Assembly (NCBI GenBank): GCA_029861795.1
Contig: JAOTYS010000241.1
Coordinates: 1 to 7,180, forward strand
DNA length: 7,180 bases
DNA from: Gammaproteobacteria bacterium
GTDB taxonomy: Bacteria; Pseudomonadota; Gammaproteobacteria; Arenicellales; JAOTYS01
Direction of reading: 5' to 3'
Under the pieces are notes generated by a model. The model was not told where the DNA came from and searched no databases. It worked only from the letters and a program-made list of their open reading frames with translations. Shown here in pieces: positions 5,315 to 7,180 of the stretch; position 1 is the stretch's first letter, and the number at the start of each line of letters is the position of its first letter. The translations under genes and the position numbers were made by a program.

Positions 5315-6154
5315 ATGGACCCCAACATAGTTCGAAAGGGTGAAGTGTTCCGAGACTTACATTTACAAGACGGCATTTTTGTCATGCCAAATGCGTGGAA
5401 CGCTGGATCTGCGTATTTGCTCGCTGCAGCAGGTTTTGCTGCGATCGGCACGACCAGCGCTGGAATCGCTTACGGGTTAGCAATCCCCGACTATGAGGGA
5501 CGCTTGTCGCGGGATGCGAGCATGCAAGAGACATCTCGAATTACCGCGGCAGTGGATGTGCCAATAAGCGTGGATGCAGAAAACGGCTATGGTCATGAGC
5601 CCGAGGTTGTGGCCGAAACCATACATGCAGTGGTTGAAGCAGGTGCGGTGGGGGCAAGCATTGAGGACCACCCCGGCAATTTGGAGATCCCTTTATACGA
5701 TCGAACTCAGGCGGTGGAACGCATCCGAGCTGCGAGAAGCGCTGCAGACTCAATTGGTATTCCCTTTACCCTCACAGCTAGAGCGGAATGCTATTTCGTT
5801 GATCATCCCGAACCGTTCGCGGATTCGGTTGAGCGGGTCAATCTTTATCGTGAAGCTGGGGCTGATTGTCTATACGTGCCGGGTGTCAGTGATGCAAAAA
5901 CGATAGCCGCGTTGGTGCGCGAGGTTGACGCGCCGGCAAATGTAGTGATGGGCCTAGTTGGCGCTCCATTGACCGTCACTCAGCTCGAGGATCTGGGAGT
6001 CAAGAGGATTAGTATCGGCGGCTCGTTGGCACGGGCGACATTCGCGCTCATTCGCCGTGCAGCGGAAGAGATTCGGGACAACGGGACTTTTACTTTTTCC
6101 AACCAACAAATCCCGGATGACGAACTGTGTCGCTTGTTCTCTGATCGTATGTGA
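5315..6154 (+). CDS. Isocitrate lyase/PEP mutase superfamily protein
   Basis: A 279-residue cytoplasmic TIM-barrel enzyme. Superfamily members make or break C-C or P-C bonds next to a carboxylate, using Mg2+. Visible family features are FVMPNAWNAGSA (22-33), IGTTSAGIAYG (44-54), the metal-binding SVDAENGYG (85-93; Asp87, Glu89), ASIEDH (114-119), TARAEC (154-159), a YVPG strand end (187-190), and the terminal barrel strand RISIGG (231-236). The KKCGH or KRCGH catalytic signature of isocitrate and methylisocitrate lyases is absent. The PEP-mutase gating loop with EDK is replaced by EDHPGN, so neither reaction should be assumed. Oxaloacetate decarboxylase-like or unknown lyase activity is possible; Mycobacterium Rv1998c-type proteins of similar size are uncharacterised relatives. 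The ATG at 5315 is chosen over TTG 5294 on the GGGAG site. The EEP gene follows after 50 nt and may be co-transcribed. Confidence 0.88.
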   Translation: MDPNIVRKGEVFRDLHLQDGIFVMPNAWNAGSAYLLAAAGFAAIGTTSAGIAYGLAIPDYEGRLSRDASMQETSRITAAVDVPISVDAENGYGHEPEVVAETIHAVVEAGAVGASIEDHPGNLEIPLYDRTQAVERIRAARSAADSIGIPFTLTARAECYFVDHPEPFADSVERVNLYREAGADCLYVPGVSDAKTIAALVREVDAPANVVMGLVGAPLTVTQLEDLGVKRISIGGSLARATFALIRRAAEEIRDNGTFTFSNQQIPDDELCRLFSDRM

Positions 6155-6204
6155 AGCGCAGGACAAGATCTGTTCACTAATCTAACTCATAGCAAGCAGA
6201 AACT

Positions 6205-6939
6205 GTGCGACTGGTTGTATGGAACTGTAACATGGCGCTGCACCGCAAGCTCGATGCGCTGAAGTCTCTGAAGCCAGACGTGGCGGTAGTCTGTGAGTGT
6301 GCCGAGCCCGAAAGGCTTAGGAAGAGAACAGTTTATTGGGGAATGGCAGCCGATCCTGTTTGGATTGGTAAGAATCCGAACAAGGGTCTTGCTGTATTAA
6401 CTTTCAACGATTACCACGCAACCCTCGCAGATGTGTACCGACCTTCTCTTAACTTCATCGCCCCCGTGCACATTGATGGACCGAATGTGTTCAACCTACT
6501 GGCGGTGTGGGCGCAGAACGCGAGTGCAGGGGTCTTACGAAAAAGTCAGTTTGGTCCACTGCGACTCGCGCTTCGTCGGTATTATCGAGATTTTCTCAGT
6601 ACCGGGTCGGCTGTTGTCGCCGGAGACTTGAATAACAACGCAATCTGGGATAGGCCGGGCTGGCGCATTAACCATGCATACGCAGTCCAGGCACTCGATG
6701 AATATAATCTTGTTAGCGCTTACCATGAAACTCGGCGTGAGCAACAAGGAGCGGAGAGCATGCCGACCCATTATTGGCGTGACAGGAAGAAAGATGGGCC
6801 GACATATCACTTAGACTACATCTTTCTCCCGCGCACCTGGGTACCAAAGATCCGTGAAATGCAAGTGGGGTCTTTCGAGGAGTGGTGTGGGAACGGACTC
6901 AGCGATCACGTCCCGGTAATGGTTGAGGTGGTGTTCTAG
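6205..6939 (+). CDS. Endonuclease/exonuclease/phosphatase (EEP) family protein
   Basis: A 244-residue protein of the Mg2+-dependent EEP fold, which includes exonuclease III, DNase I and inositol phosphatases. It acts on phosphoester bonds. The catalytic set is complete: WNCN (6-9, Asn7), CECAEP (30-35, Glu31), AGDLNNN (139-145, Asp141 and Asn143), YHLDYIF (201-207, Asp204) and GLSDHVPV (231-238, Asp234 and His235). There is no signal peptide, so it should be cytoplasmic. It starts with GTG at 6205: an in-frame TAG at 6190-6192 leaves no other initiator upstream, and the WNCN strand begins five residues in. No strong Shine-Dalgarno site is visible, so translation may be weak or coupled to the upstream gene 50 nt away. 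The segment LLAVWAQNASAG (98-109) marks a conserved subfamily whose substrate is, to my knowledge, undetermined. Confidence 0.9.
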   Translation: MRLVVWNCNMALHRKLDALKSLKPDVAVVCECAEPERLRKRTVYWGMAADPVWIGKNPNKGLAVLTFNDYHATLADVYRPSLNFIAPVHIDGPNVFNLLAVWAQNASAGVLRKSQFGPLRLALRRYYRDFLSTGSAVVAGDLNNNAIWDRPGWRINHAYAVQALDEYNLVSAYHETRREQQGAESMPTHYWRDRKKDGPTYHLDYIFLPRTWVPKIREMQVGSFEEWCGNGLSDHVPVMVEVVF

Positions 6940-6981
6940 GGATCAACCGCAACGTATCACCAAACCGTATAGAGGACGTGC

Positions 6982-7013
6982 CGCCTCCGTTCCGGAGGTG
7001 TCCGATAACGGAG
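6982..7013 (+). other. Two mutually exclusive hairpins downstream of the EEP gene
   Basis: CGCCTCCG (6982-6989) can pair with CGGAGGTG (6993-7000) around a 3-nt loop, with one G-U pair. CTCCGTT (6985-6991) can instead pair exactly with AACGGAG (7007-7013). The two share the CTCCG arm, so only one can form at a time. They begin 43 nt after the EEP stop. There is no T-tract after either, so they could be a Rho-dependent 3' end, a processing site or a leader for something to the right. Confidence 0.35.
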
Positions 7014-7051
7014 TGGTGAGATCGTACATTTCAGTGACGACGATCATCACC

Positions 7052-7139
7052 GGGGACAGGTTTTTCTATTTTACTTTGGGTGCAAAACAGTTAGCATCCA
7101 GAGAAGCACCCCCCCAGCGAATCTCCCCGAAGCGAACCC
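7052..7139. repeat. Possible remnant of a dispersed repeat (REP/transposase-associated)
   Basis: GGGGACAGGTTTTTC at 7052-7066, followed by an AT-rich stretch, resembles a motif I recall from the edges of REP-associated tyrosine transposase genes in many proteobacterial genomes. Further right, AGCGAA occurs twice (7116-7121, 7131-7136), each followed by a C-rich stretch, which recalls another common dispersed repeat. No transposase or complete repeat unit is visible, and the recognition is from memory only. Confidence 0.3.
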
Positions 7140-7180
7140 CATTGAAACAAGCGGAAAACGAACTCCAAGGGCTCTAAGAT

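Larger units (their letters stand above)
6940..7180. other. Right-edge intergenic region with hairpins and repeat-like sequence
   Basis: No convincing gene is present. A plus-strand frame from 6923 to 7177 overlaps the EEP end, lacks a ribosome binding site and has unremarkable content. A minus-strand frame is open from the window edge to a TAA at 7073-7071 (35 codons) and could be the tail of a gene entering from the right, but its translation is not recognised. The region holds overlapping hairpins (6982-7013), a run of seven C (7109-7115) and repeat-like motifs. Confidence 0.55.

Noticed and set aside
6923..7177. 84-codon plus-strand ORF after the EEP gene
   Set aside because: It overlaps the EEP end in another frame, has no RBS, and runs through hairpins and a repeat-like segment.
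1..7180. CRISPR array, toxin-antitoxin pair, prophage, or known defence system
   Set aside because: There are no regularly spaced repeats, no phage structural genes and no recognised defence domains. The EEP protein alone is not evidence of defence.

Overview
The window looks like part of the chromosome of a Gram-negative bacterium, most likely a proteobacterium and perhaps a gammaproteobacterium. The support is a lipoprotein signal with a clean lipobox, Shine-Dalgarno sites of the AGGAG/GGGAG type, roughly balanced base composition, and enzyme families common in marine and soil proteobacteria. No rRNA, tRNA, CRISPR array, intact transposase or phage gene is visible. Taxonomy cannot be fixed from this sequence alone.

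Layout. Positions 1-316 carry no confident gene; they hold a perfect 9-bp dyad near the left edge, an AT-rich stretch (about 195-290) and a possible 26-codon ORF on the minus strand. Three genes then run leftwards on the minus strand. Read in transcription order they are a leucyl-aminopeptidase/NicX-like metalloenzyme (3330-2239), a small lipoprotein (2198-1824) and an FAD-dependent disulfide oxidoreductase of the mercuric-reductase-like group (1696-317). The first two are 40 nt apart; the reductase follows a 127-nt gap and has its own candidate promoter. A 408-nt intergenic region (3331-3738) with several perfect dyads separates this cluster from three genes running rightwards: a MATE-family exporter (3739-5160), an isocitrate lyase/PEP mutase superfamily enzyme (5315-6154) and an endonuclease/exonuclease/phosphatase (EEP) domain protein (GTG start, 6205-6939). 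A hairpin terminator candidate separates the MATE gene from the PEP-mutase-like gene. The last 240 nt are non-coding, with overlapping hairpins and sequence resembling dispersed repeats found near REP-associated transposases.

Working together. Nothing proves a shared pathway. The divergent pair of a NicX/M29-like metalloenzyme and a multidrug/metabolite exporter, with a PEP-mutase-family C-C or P-C bond enzyme next door, would fit processing and export of a small organic compound. That is inference from neighbourhood only. The reductase may serve redox homeostasis (RclA-like) rather than mercury detoxification, because the extra mercury-handling parts are absent.

The most noteworthy material is regulatory: repeated dyads on both sides of the MATE gene, a 10-bp dyad in front of the metalloenzyme gene, and a hairpin overlapping the lipoprotein ribosome binding site. 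The most notable protein is the poorly characterised, histidine-rich metalloenzyme. I see no convincing multi-gene defence or biosynthetic system.
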